From NCBI GenBank assembly GCA_030789695.1, contig CM061130.1, positions 11,771,860 through 11,835,859 of the forward strand: a stretch of 64,000 bases of DNA. Direction: 5' to 3'. Positions 51,430 through 63,715 of the stretch are shown here, in pieces. Made by a program: the position numbers and the translations under genes. The stretch's first letter is position 1; the number at the start of each line of letters is the position of its first letter. The notes below the pieces were generated by a model that did no database searches, was not told the DNA's origin, and saw nothing but the letters and a program-made list of their open reading frames with translations. Source of the stretch: Scilla litardierei. Lineage: Eukaryota > Streptophyta > Magnoliopsida > Asparagales > Asparagaceae.

Positions 51430-53590
51430 GCAGGTGGAGTACTTGGGACACGTAGTGTCTGCGGAGGGGGGGTGGCAGCTGATAGGGCCAAGATTGCAGC
51501 CATGTTGGACTGGCCGGGTACCTACCACTTTACGGGGGTTGCGGGGCTTCTTGGGCTTGACAGGGTATTACATGAAGTTTGTTCAGGGATACAGTATGAT
51601 TGCTTGGCCACTTACCGAGCAACTCAAGAAGGACAGCTTTCACTGGGGCAAGGAGGCGACCAAGGCCTTCGAGGCCTTAAAGCAGGTGATGACGACGGTG
51701 CTTGTCTTAGCACTTCCTGATTTCAGCAGACCATTTGTGATAGACACCGACACGTCAGGATATGGGTTGGGCGCAGTGTTGATGCAGGACCAGAGGCCTA
51801 TTGCTTTCTTCAGCCAGATTCTGTCAGCTCGAGCGAGACTGAAGTCAGTATATGAGCGGCAGCTGATGGCGATTGTCCTGTCCATTCAGACGTGGTGGCC
51901 ATACTTGTTGGGTAGGAAGTTCATAGTGAGGACCGACCAGCGGAGCTTGAAATATTTATTGGAGCAGCGCATGGTCACCGAGGAGCATCAGAAGTGGATC
52001 TCCAAGTTGGTCCATTTCACATTCGAGATACAGTACCGGCCAGGCCTGGAGAACAAGGCGACAGACGCTTTGTCCCGTCGCGAGGAGCATGCAGAGGTGG
52101 CGGCCATTTCAGCACCGGTCCTTCTGGACTGGGAGCCTTTGAGCAGGGAGATTGAGGCTGATGAGGACATGGAGAGGATACGTGAGGCACTGCAGCAAGG
52201 CTCTGCGGACTTTCAAGGATACAGCATGGACGGACAGAGGCTCCTATACCACGGCAGGTTGGTGATTTCCAGGGGCTCCGCCCATATTCCGATGCTTTTT
52301 CAGGAGTTCCACGGCAGTGCCATCGGCGGGCACTCCGGGATACAGCAGACTTACAGGAGGATGGCGAGAGAGCTATACTGGCCCGGGATGAAGAAAGACA
52401 TTGCCCAGCAGATAGCAGAGTGTGACGTGTGCCAACGTCACAAGTATATGGCAATGGCACCAGCAGGACTCCTACAGCCGTTGGCCTTACCAGAGAGGGT
52501 CTGGGAGGAGATCAGCATGGATTTCATCGAGGGGTTACCGCGATCAGAGGGATACAGTTCCATTCTAGTGGTGGTCGATCGGCTCAGCAAATATGCTCAT
52601 TTCATACCCCTCAGACACCCTTACACTGCAGTTACAGTGTCAGCAGCTTTTATGAAGGAGGTGGTTCGCTTGCACGGGTTTCCCGCCTCCATATCGTCGG
52701 GCCGCGACAAGGTATTCATTAGCAGTTTCTGGAAGGAGTTATTCAAGGTGCAGGGGACCAGGCTGCGAAGGAGCAGTGCCTATCACCCCCAGACGGATGG
52801 TCAGCCAGAAGTGGTGAATAGGAGTGTGGAAACCTGCCTGAGATGTTTTGCGTCAGATGCACCGAGGCAGTGGGCCAGATGGCTGGCATGGGCAGAATAT
52901 TGGTACAACACCTCGTACCATTCGGCAGCATAGAGCACCCTCTTTCAGATCTTATACGGTCGGGACCCACCATAGTTGATCCACTACAGCCGAGGGGTCA
53001 CTCCGGTTTCACAGGTAGTGGAGCATTTGACTGGGAGGGACAAATATCTTGAGGAGTTGAAGAAACACCTGTTGAGGTCCCAGCAGATTATGAAGACCAA
53101 TGCTGATGCACACCGTAGAGATGAGTAGTTTGCAGTGGGAGACCGGGTGTACCTGAAGCTCCGACCTTACAGACAGAAGACCTTGGCCCGACGGAGCAAT
53201 GAGAAGCTAGCAGCTCGCTACTATGGACCTTTCGAGGTGACAGCTCAGATCGGGAAGGTGGCTTATCGTCTGCAGTTGCCGGCTACTTTCACCATTCACC
53301 CGGTGTTTCACGTATCGCAGTTGAGGAGGGCCATCGGGAATCACACACTATCACCAACCATGCCACCCACTCTGACAGATGACATGGAGGTGCTTCTGGA
53401 TCCTCAGGAGTTGACAGGGATCCGGCAGGCCACAAACGGGACCCAGGAGGTGTGGATTCGTTGGGGGGGCCTTTTAGACCACGATGCTACATGGGAGTCC
53501 GCTACAGTGATCCGCAACCAATTTCCGGACTTCCACCTTGAGGACAAGGTGGCACTTTTGGGGGGAGTAATGATGCGGCTCGGCCAATAG
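51430..53590 (+). pseudogene. F pol, right half: RNase H, integrase, chromodomain
   Basis: Continues F's pol after C. RNase H with D-T-D-T-S-G-Y-G-L-G-A-V-L and T-D-Q-R-S-L-K-Y-L-L; integrase HHCC finger (H-S-G...C-D-V-C-Q, about 52330-52440); catalytic core with first Asp at 52520-52522 and Glu at 52808-52810. The middle Asp position (52700-52702) is GGC, Gly, exactly 35 residues before the Glu. TAG stops lie in frame at 52931, 52973 and 53126. The end has a chromodomain-like EVWIRWGGLLDHDATWESAT. The enzyme cannot be active. Confidence 0.85.
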
Positions 53591-53983
53591 AGGGGCCGGC
53601 TCGTGCGGGCATAGAGGGGGCTCCGGTACGGGTCTATCATCGGAGGACGCGACTTGGGTCCACCACGGACCCGGTCCCAAACTTGTAATTCCGCGATTGA
53701 AGGGGAGGGTTAAAGAGTAATTAGACATTTGATAACCCCTCCCCTAATAAGGGGCCGGCCGGCCCTAGCTACGGTTTTCATCGAAGAATTGATGAGGTAT
53801 TTACTTTACATTAGAACCCTAGTTTAATTCTTTTGCTAATTAGTTGTTCTCTAGTTTAGATCTATTATTCTAGGATTTATTATATAATTGCAGATCAGTT
53901 CTTCGTTGTTAAACCCTAGATTAGGAAGTCCAAAGCCACAAAAATCCCACCTTTGATCCCCACGAAAAGCCCTAATCATATCA
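53571..53983 (+). repeat. 3' LTR of F
   Basis: Starts TGATGCGG after the polypurine tract GGGGGGAGTAA and ends CATATCA; 413 bp. The pol frame runs 20 bp into it. It contains GGGGCCGGCCGGCCC at about 53751-53765. No second copy in the window. Confidence 0.7.
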
Positions 53984-54414
53984 GTTTGATGCTAACTAGA
54001 ACTCCCAAGTATTATAGGATTTCTTAGTTATCATTCTTTAATCTCATATGTAATTGGATAAAGCTAACTAGAACTCCTAATGATGAAAGATATCATTTGA
54101 TCCTAGCGCTATTTAAAGGGGTCCATCCTCCTCCCAAATGTATCCAACACTAAGAAAAATCAAGAGAGAAAAATATCATCAAATTTTGAGGTTAAACTTT
54201 TTTTATCCAGAAGAACAGTTTTTCCTTCTCTTTCTCCCAAGTTCTAGTAATGCTTGCGACCAGTTCGAGCTCTTGGATGGTTCTTGGAGTGTGAGGAGTT
54301 TCTTCATCAATGTAAAACTAATGTCACGTCTTATCGGTGAGGAGATAAGAGATCTTCACCAGAATTTTTTCGAAGATCAGATATTTTTAAATTCTGGAAG
54401 ATCAGATATCACGT
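53984..54414 (+). other. LTR-leader-like sequence, unassigned
   Basis: TATA-like GCTATTTAAAGGGG at about 54109 and a repeated phrase GCTAACTAGAACTCC (53990, 54064). Then a 92-codon frame (54138-54416) that I do not recognise. It resembles a retrotransposon leader more than a host gene. It is the target of the solo LTR to the right. Confidence 0.3.
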
Positions 54415-55669
54415 AAGAATATCCACGCAAAGATATAATATGCTGTGGATCATGTAGATGGCATCTAAACATTAGAAGGGGTGATTCGTGTTTTTCAAAT
54501 ATAATGCTTAATTAAAAACTTATTCACTCTAGATATGCATAAGTCTCCTAAGAGTGTTGCATCTTTATGTACTTAATCAAAAATACTAACTACTTGCAAT
54601 GCACTTCAAAAATAAAACACAAGTGCAAGAAAAAAATAAGAGAAGAGAGACAATGATTACACTGCAAACAAAGGCAGTTTATCCTAGTTCATCCTCACTG
54701 GGCTATGTCTAGTCCCTAAACTCCGTTGGGCTTGAATCCACAAACTTGTCTCAACAATTGAGGGCTTCTAACCAATTACAAGTGCCACTGTTCCAATATG
54801 TGGTTTTCTACAACCAAACAACAAACCTCACCACGTGAAGACCTCGTGCAAGAGGCTTTCCAAATCACAAATACAATTGAACCGAATGTCACCACACCCT
54901 TATGTGAATTTACAAATCTTTCTCTTGATGAAGAAAAAGAATCGCAACCTTCCTACAGCCAATGAGTTGAAGCTCTTGAGAGTATGTAAAAGTGGCTATG
55001 GAAAATTTTCTTTGATCTCAAATAAATAAAGGCTAAAACAAAGAGATCAAAAAAACTCTAATTTGTGTTCTTAAATGAGTCAAGATTAAGATTGAGAGAA
55101 TCGCAAATAGCAAGGCAAAATAATGGCTTAAAAGCTATTTAAAGGAATGAAAACTATTGCCTTGAAAATCTTTTGAGTGAGCTTAGAAAAGCTTGAAAAC
55201 TTAGATTATTTGCTCAAAAAAATTTCTTACAAAGCCCTCAGTAATCTTAGCATAAATATGGAGTAAAAATTATTGAAAATAGTTCTTTAAAATACACCTC
55301 CAATGGAAAAATCGACAACTCTCTGTAAATTACGGAACTGTGTCGAGTTGGCCCATTGGGCAGAAGTAGTCGACTCCTATACAATTCGTAGTCAACTCAC
55401 CCAAACAACTGTAGTCGACTTCCAAGTCTACTGTAGTTGACTCCTTTTGAGGACAGAGCATACTTAATATTTTCCAATAGGAATTAGGAAGTAGTCGACT
55501 CTTATACAAATGGTAGTCGACTCCTTTTCGGATATATGAAAAAATATCTTAAACGAGCACTAAAATCAACCTAATTCTTTTCAAAATGTTTTCAAAATTA
55601 TTTTTGGTAGTTTAAAATATTATCTAAGTGTTTGTGCAAGCTTCAACTAATAAACTTAACATTCTAACA
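54415..55669 (-). mobile_element. Solo LTR E, Sirevirus-like (ends approximate)
   Basis: In minus orientation it begins TGTTAGAATG at 55669, has an AGTCGACT array (55522-55346), a TATA box CCTTTAAATAGC (55144-55133), and a tail with a CACCCCTTCTAATGTTTAG phrase typical of Copia LTR ends (about 54460-54485). CACGT occurs just outside both proposed ends (54410-54414, 55670-55674), which supports a 5-bp duplication. The left end does not show the expected terminal dinucleotide, so that border is uncertain. No internal sequence: a solo LTR. Confidence 0.5.
55346..55522 (-). promoter_or_regulatory. AGTCGACT site array in solo LTR E
   Basis: AGTCGACT or a one-base variant at about 55368, 55389, 55413, 55434, 55492 and 55514, plus GTCGAGT at about 55342. 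In minus orientation this precedes the TATA box at 55133-55144. Weaker than the arrays in A, B and C. Confidence 0.5.
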
Positions 55670-57663
<1,994 letters not shown>

Positions 57664-58625
57664 TGTTACGCCTATTTGACCGAGACCCAAAAGACACGAG
57701 CCCAGGAGCCCGGCTGCTGGCCGAGAGCCCATCTGCGTATACAGGCCCGTTCAAAGAGGCCCTATAAGGGACTCCCCCGACTATCGATCCAACCCGGCCC
57801 CGGTAACCCGCTGGTCACTCGCCCACTCCTGCGATAACCGCTCCCCCGGTTCCGCGACCACTAAAGGGCGGTAATGGGGAGGTGCGGGCATGGCGCAGGG
57901 GGCGGCGACGGGGGGCAGATTGAGGGGGCACGATTGAGGGCGGGCGAGGGAAGTGGGCCAGAGGCAATCACGCTAGGAGCTCTATAAAAGGGCTAGGAAG
58001 ACGACGAAGCAAGGGACCGCATCTCAGGTATCTAAAACCTAAGGTACTCCATCAACGACCTAGTTCCCCCATTTCATCTCCTTCCTCCCCCGCTCGTGCC
58101 GTGAGACGCCGTTCTGATCTCCTCACGAGTCGAACCGTCTCCGCCGGGCCTCCTCTTTCAGATCTCTGTCTGACTTAGGCATCGGAGGGGATTTGGCCGG
58201 AACCAAGGTCCGGCCCCCTGATGAGCGTTCTCTTCTACGCAGGAGGACAGCTGATCAACGGGCCGAGGCTTCCCCTCGCCCCTCGCCGACCACACACCCA
58301 GCTGGACGAGTGAGGCTTCCCCTCACCGTCCGACCGCCGAGGCCGAGCACATCCTACCGAGGCCGAGCGTCTCAACCAGGGCCGAGGCTTCCCCTCGCCC
58401 TTCGCCGACCACGCATCTAGCCGGACGACTGAGGCTACCCCTCGTCGTCCTACCGCCGAGTCCGTGCGCAACCGTCCAAGGCCGAGCGTCTCAACCAGGG
58501 CCGAGGCTCCCCCTCGCCCCATCTGCACCGACTCGAAGCCCCCGAGGGACCCAAGCGGGCCCCTTGACCACGTTGACCGGGTTGTCCACGGTCAACGCTT
58601 TGTAGTGAGAAAACACTCTGAAACA
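57664..58625 (+). repeat. 5' LTR of H
   Basis: TGTTACGCC...GAAACA, 962 bp. TATA box CTATAAAAG at 57982-57990. From 58261 a GC-rich stretch has three approximate 120-bp repeats beginning GGCCGAGGCTTCCCCTCGCC (about 58261, 58380, 58500). Confidence 0.75.
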
Positions 58626-58627
58626 TC

Positions 58628-58646
58628 TGGCGCCGTCTGTGGGAAC
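58628..58646 (+). other. Primer-binding site of H (Tat type)
   Basis: TGGCGCCGTCTGTGGGAAC two bases after the LTR; this primer site is characteristic of Tat/Ogre/Retand elements. Confidence 0.85.
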
Positions 58647-58680
58647 GAACAGTCCCACGAAGAAGCAAACCACACCAGCA

Positions 58681-60316
58681 ATGACACGAGCCAGCAATGG
58701 TAGGAAGCGCATGCCCCCCATCCCGGAGGAGGGGAATGGTGCATCCAACGGCCACCCCGAAGATACGCCCGACAACGATCGCCCCGCCCCCTTAACCGAA
58801 GAGACCGGCGGGTTGGAACTGGCCACACAGGGGCAGCTCCGAGCCCTGGCCCAGGAGACCAACGCGAGCCTCCAGACGTTGGTCGCGACGGTACAGTAGC
58901 TCGTCGGCCCAACGCCATCCAACGGGGGAGCGTCGGGCGAGGGCCACCGTTGGGCGGGGGGTCCCCCGCACTTACGGTCCGCTGTGGTCGACGACCACGG
59001 GACCCAAAAACCGAACGCGGATCGTCGGTTCACACTGTCCGGCTCCCGTCAGGCGAGATCACGCGCCTCCTCCCCCTATCGTGAAAGGAGCCGGAGAGAA
59101 ACCGAAGACACTGAGGATGAATCGGTGACCGCGTCGTCTCGTTGACCGCGGTCATCCCACTGCAGGAGAAGCGATCGACGCCACTCGAGAGACCTATCAC
59201 GGCGGAGCGGGAGCTCCCGCCGGAGGAGCCAGGAGCGCCGGATCAGCCCGGCCCCCAGTGTGGCGAGGGTCGCAGAGCCAGCCCCACCGGCGCCTGTGCT
59301 CCCTCCACCACCGAGCGAACCGGTGGCAGGCGACTGTCGAATTCCCGGGGGCATCCACGGAGACCGGTGCCCCCTATCGCGGAGAATAACCGACGCACGG
59401 GTCCCCTCTCGATTCAGGATCCCGGCACTGGGGAAGTATGACGGGATAGGAGACCCGGGGAACCACGTGATGGACTACGAGGGGGACATGTCCTTCCAAG
59501 GAGCCGATGACGACTTGCTTTGCCGGGGCTTCTATTCGACTCTCAGGGGAGCGGCGAGGACCTGGTACCGCAGCTTACCCAGCCGCTCCATCGACAGCTT
59601 CGAGGAAATCACCCAGCTGTTCTGTAAGCAGTTCATGGCAGGGAGGCAGATAAAGCCTGATGCTGAACATCTGTTCAACATAGTGCAGGGCCCAGCCGAG
59701 CCACTCCGACAGTTCATGCGCCACTTCAACGCGGAGAGGCTGAACGTGAACAGCCCTCCTGACCTTGTGGTCCAAACGGCCCTTAAGAAAGGCATGCGCC
59801 ATAGAGGCCTCAAGAAGTCTCTGCACAACGATCCCCCGAAGGACCTCCCTGGGATCATGGCGAGGGGCCGAGCGCTTCATGTTGACCGAGGAGGCCTTGG
59901 CCACTGACGCAGGAAAGGCCACTCGAGGGAGCAAGCGCGGCGACGGCGGACGAAGCAGCCCCGAAGGGTACCGGACCGAGAAGAGGCCGAGAAACAGACA
60001 GCGGGGAGAAGGCGCGAGGGACACCACCCCAGACGCCGTCCTCGCCCAAGTACAGAAGGAAGAGGGAGCTGATCGCCCCCCACCGAAGGCGAAAAGAGGT
60101 GGGAAGAACAGGGAGAAGTACTGCAAGTACCACAAGGACGATGGCCATGACACTGAAGACTGCTGGCATTTGAAGAAGGACATTGAGAAGCTGATGAGCT
60201 GGGGGCACGCCAGGAGCCTAGCCGACGAGCCGGCCCATGGAGAAGGGACCTCCACGCAGCCAGACAAGGGGAAGAAAATCAACACCGTCCAAGGACCCCT
60301 TCGCATCATAGAGTGA
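58681..60316 (+). pseudogene. Gag of H, two stops and one frameshift
   Basis: Starts MTRASNGRKR 35 bp after the primer site. In-frame TAG at 58897-58899 and TGA at 59144-59146; the latter looks like CGA to TGA in an Arg-rich tract. The capsid core (about 59390-59860) carries PALGKYDGIGDP, TWYRSLP, LFCKQF and LKKGM landmarks. Near 59868 one extra G in a GGGG run shifts the frame, which then continues AERFMLTEEALATD and ends with the Tat-type knuckle YCKYHKDDGHDTEDC (60118-60162). The stop at 60316 ends gag with no pol fused. Confidence 0.8.
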
Positions 60317-61412
60317 GCGGGCGAGGTCTCTCCCCCCGGTTGCAGCCTAGTAGGAGGGAGTTATCTAGGTTTACACCCCTCTGTCTGCATCATTTCCTTT
60401 TTTCCTTTTCCTCCAAATGTACTAGTCCGAAAGGACACTTAAGAGTACAATCGCGTTCCCTTTTGTCTTTTCTTGAATCCTCGATGGAATCAACATCTTA
60501 CTAAGGGCGCGAAAGAATGAAGACCGCTGCCTTACTGGAAGGGAGGCGCTCATAAGTCTGGGGGCAATTCCCCCAGCCGGCGCAGACGCCGACCGGTCCT
60601 AAGCCGAGGAACCTTACCCTCGCCGACCAATTCCTGCGCACGTAAGTCCGGGGGCAATCCCCCCGGCCAGCGCGGACGCCGATTGGTCCTAAGTCGAGGA
60701 GTTTTTCCCTCGCCGACCGACTCTTGCGCTCATTTGGGGGCAACTCCCCCAGCCAGTGTGGACGCCGACCGGTCCTAAGCCGAGGAGCCTGGCCCTCACC
60801 GACCAGTTCCTGTGCACGTAAGTCCGGGGGCAATCCCCCCGCCCAGCGCGGACGCCGATCGGTCCTAAGTCGAGGAGTTTTCCCCTCGCCGACCGACCCT
60901 TGCGCTCATTTGGGGGCAACTCCCCCAGCCAGTGCGGACGCCGACCGGTCCTAAGCCGAGGATCTTTGCCCTCGCCGACCGGCTCCATCGCTCGTGAAGT
61001 TAAAGGCAATTCCCCCAGTCCTAGACCGAGGACGAGACAGCAAAGCTTAATATGCGAGAAATCCGAGTAAGTCAATTTCGTTTATAATAGTTATCCAAGA
61101 TACAAAATTGTGTCTTATTTACAGGGAATCAAAGACTGAGGGAACCTATCGACAAATAATCCACCCTCGGCGGACAACAAAGTTCATCACCAACAGAAAC
61201 TAGGGCGACACCGACAGAGCGAAATTGGTTGGCCAAGGACCCATAGTTGTTGGCCTCAGCGAACATCCATGCAACCAGCAATTGTTGGCTCTGAAGCGGG
61301 GAGTCGATAGCAAAGCCGGAGGAGATGGCAGAGGCAGGAACCCATTTCAAGTAGACTGGCCCAAAGCGAAGCGGATGCTAAAAAATTGGAGGATAAGGCC
61401 AGAGGGGACGAC
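60317..61412 (+). other. H spacer between gag and antisense ORF
   Basis: 1.1 kb in place of pol. It contains the tandem repeat at 60555-61030. Frames on the minus strand here (60501-61075) are products of that repeat. Nothing resembling protease, RT or integrase was seen in six frames. Confidence 0.6.
60555..61030. repeat. Five-unit tandem repeat in H, alternating A-B-A-B-A
   Basis: Units of about 85-91 bp share GACGCCGACCGGTCCTAAG and CCTCGCCGACC. Odd units begin GGGGGCAA(C/T)TCCCCCAG; even units begin GTCCGGGGGCAATCCCCCCG with TAAGTCGAGGAGTTTT. The real period is therefore a dimer of about 176 bp. Each unit start is a G5-CAAYT-C5 hairpin. Confidence 0.8.
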
Positions 61413-63565
61413 TTAGGGTGCCCGGGCTCGAGAGGACACATCCTCGGGCGCTTCGCCCTGCTCGGAGCGAGGAGGATCGACTGGCGGAGGGGCTTGCCGA
61501 ACGCGCTCCGCACATTTCCGGAAGGAAGACTGGACGACATCGACGATCCGAGGGGCGATGAGGTCTTCGTACGTACCGAAGGCCTCCCTGAGAACCTCAA
61601 AGATTCTCTTCCCCAGGGTCCCGACGACGCCCCTCTCCACCTCCTCCGCGAGCCGCGTTACCTGGCGCCGATCAGACAACTCCCTCTGAAGCTCCTCCCT
61701 CTCCAGGCGGAACGACTCCGCCGCTTCCTCCGCCGACTGCAGGGCGTCCTCCAACTTTCCCTGGAGATCACCCACTCGTCCCTCCAGCTCGGTCACGCGG
61801 AGCTGGAGATGCCGGGACTCCATCCGGGCCTCCACCATCGCTACCTCCGCCGCCCCGGCTCGCTCTTGGGCCCTCATGGAGGACTCCTCCAGCTTCCTCA
61901 AGTGGATGGTTCGCCGCTGCAACTCCACGGCGAGCGTTGAACCCTGGAAGACGGGACATGAGCTAAGAAGAGAGTGAAGGAAAAGAAAGGACTGCAAGAT
62001 GGCCGAACCTGTTGAAGGGTCCAAACCAAAGAGTCCGACACCTTGTCGGCAGGAATCTTCTCGAGGGTGCTACGGTCCCGGGGGAAGACGGAGCTCTCGG
62101 CCACCTGCTGGGCCAGGGCTCGGTCGATGAACACCGAACTCCCGGGGGCGACATCGAGGGAAGCCATATGGTCCGCCAATAGAGCTCCGATTCCCGGAGA
62201 CGGAAGCGGGGACGTTGCGACGGGGGTGGTTGTCAGAGCCACCTGAAGATCCCCGGTGGTAGCTGCAAGAGGCACAGAACAGGCCGGGCTAGAGGGCTCC
62301 GCATCCTCCTTCCTCTTCTTCCCTCCGTGAGGCTCCACGAGCGACGAAGGGGAGCGCTTCCGCCTTGCCCCGTCTCCACTCTCGAGGATGGGAGGGGACG
62401 CTCCAGGGGCAGGAGGAACCGCACCGGACCCGTCATTACCCCCTGCCTCTCGGGCTGATGGGGCGGGTCCGGCCCTTACGACGCCCCCGGGGAGGAGATC
62501 GCCAGAAGAAGAGGCGGGAGGCACGGCCGCTACCTTGCCCACGGAAGGCTCGGCTCGGCGCACCTCCTCCTCAACGGTCCGTCGAGGCGCCCTTCCGGAG
62601 GTACGGCCTCGGCTCCGAGCGGCTCCACGACGGATCAGCTCATCGACGTCACGAACGAACTCGCGGCCTGCCATCCCTGCAAAGGAAACCGAAATCAGGA
62701 TGAGTCACAGGGCGATTCGAGGATGAAAAAGCGACCTACCCGGAGACCACAAGACGGCCTTCAAGAGTAGGTTGTCCAACAAAGACCAGATGGACTTCGA
62801 TTCCAAAGGAAGATCCGACAGCAGCGCGGCGGCTGCCTGATCGACGTCAGAAAGGGCTAGCGATGGGCGAGGCTGGACAGACGCGCCCCAACTTGTCAAA
62901 ATCTGGGCATCACCCAAGAAGACCATAAAGACATAATCCGAGCTCCAATCCCCCGACCAGCGGGGTAACCCGATCAGGCATTCCCTCCTCGAACGGGCTC
63001 GGAGTTGCAGTCATGACCCCGGCCCGACCGTATGGACCTGGTAAAAGTGGAAGAGAAGGGGGAGAGACGGCTCCAAACCGCGGGTACAGCAGAGCGTTAC
63101 GAAGCCCGTCAGTACCGCGATCGAACAAGGGGTGAACTGGCAAAGGGATACCGTGAGATGTTCCATGACCTGGATGAAGAAGGGATGGAGCGGGAAGCGA
63201 AGACCCAGGCGGAACATCTCGACGTAGGCGCCGACCTCATTGATCCTCGGAAGGCAAATCCGCTCGTCGACGAATGGAACTCGGACATCGTACGGGAAGC
63301 AGAGATACCTTTCCCGAATCTCCGTGGCTACCGAAGGAGGGGTCCCCGACGGCGTACGGAGGACAACCGGGGGCACATTAAGCCGCACGGCAGCCGACGC
63401 CACGTCATCACGGCCGTAGTCTGGGAAAATCTTCTCCTTCCCCTTATCTTGGAGGGAACGACTCCCGGCAGGGGAACCTGATCCCACCAGCCGGGGCTCG
63501 CCCAGCTTGGACTCCAGAGGACCCCTCGCCCCTTGACCAGAACCGCCTATCCTAAGAGCAGCCAT
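61413..63565 (-). pseudogene. H antisense ORF (aORF), three exons, one in-frame stop
   Basis: Accessory protein found antisense in Tat-lineage elements (putative gypsy-type transposon protein). Exon 1 63565-62740, donor GTAGGT; exon 2 62676-62009 after TTTGCAG, donor GTTCGG; exon 3 61943-61413 after CTTCCAG. Phases match at both joins. The product would be about 670 residues: a globular N-part (PPSVATEIRERYLCFPYDVR, C-Q-F-T-P, F-H-F-Y-Q, W-S-G-D-W-S-S-D-Y-V-F), a basic, Pro/Ser-rich middle with KKRK, and a C-terminal coiled coil (about 480-640). TGA at 63011-63013 interrupts exon 1 in frame; the frame is open beyond it, so it looks like one nonsense change. Expression would come from the TATA at 63708-63715. 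Function unknown. Confidence 0.7.
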
Positions 63566-63707
63566 AAGACGAAAGCAAGAAAGGAATTACCTTTTTGACT
63601 AGTTTGGAGAAGACAAGGAAGCGAAGGTGACGGGAAACTCCGAGTTGTGGAAAGCCTAGAACAATGGGAAGAGCAAGAGAGAAGTGGGGATCAACGCGGC
63701 TGAGGAT

Positions 63708-63715
63708 CTTATATA
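63708..63715 (-). promoter_or_regulatory. TATA box for the antisense ORF of H
   Basis: Minus strand GGTATATAAGATCC, about 145 bp upstream of the aORF ATG. It gives the antisense ORF a promoter independent of the LTR. The remaining 285 bp to the window end show no array like those of B and C. Confidence 0.55.

Larger units (their letters stand above)
36450..53983 (+). mobile_element. Ty3 chromovirus F, 5'-truncated, split by element C
   Basis: Gag (from about 36470), protease, reverse transcriptase, RNase H, integrase and a C-terminal chromodomain, then polypurine tract TTTTGGGGGGAGTAA and a 413-bp 3' LTR (53571-53983). No 5' LTR or primer-binding site: the sequence passes from host intron straight into gag, so the left end was lost. 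Element C (38956-51429) sits between RT and RNase H; removing it and one GCAGG copy restores the frame. Net length about 5.1 kb. Disabled by frameshifts, three stops and a missing integrase Asp. Confidence 0.85.

Noticed and set aside
60501..61075. Minus-strand frames of about 110-128 codons
   Set aside because: Arise from the tandem repeat in H; each repeat unit gives one copy of the same meaningless peptide.
60317..61412. Hidden pol of element H
   Set aside because: No protease, RT, RNase H or integrase landmarks in any frame; space is too short and filled by the tandem repeat.
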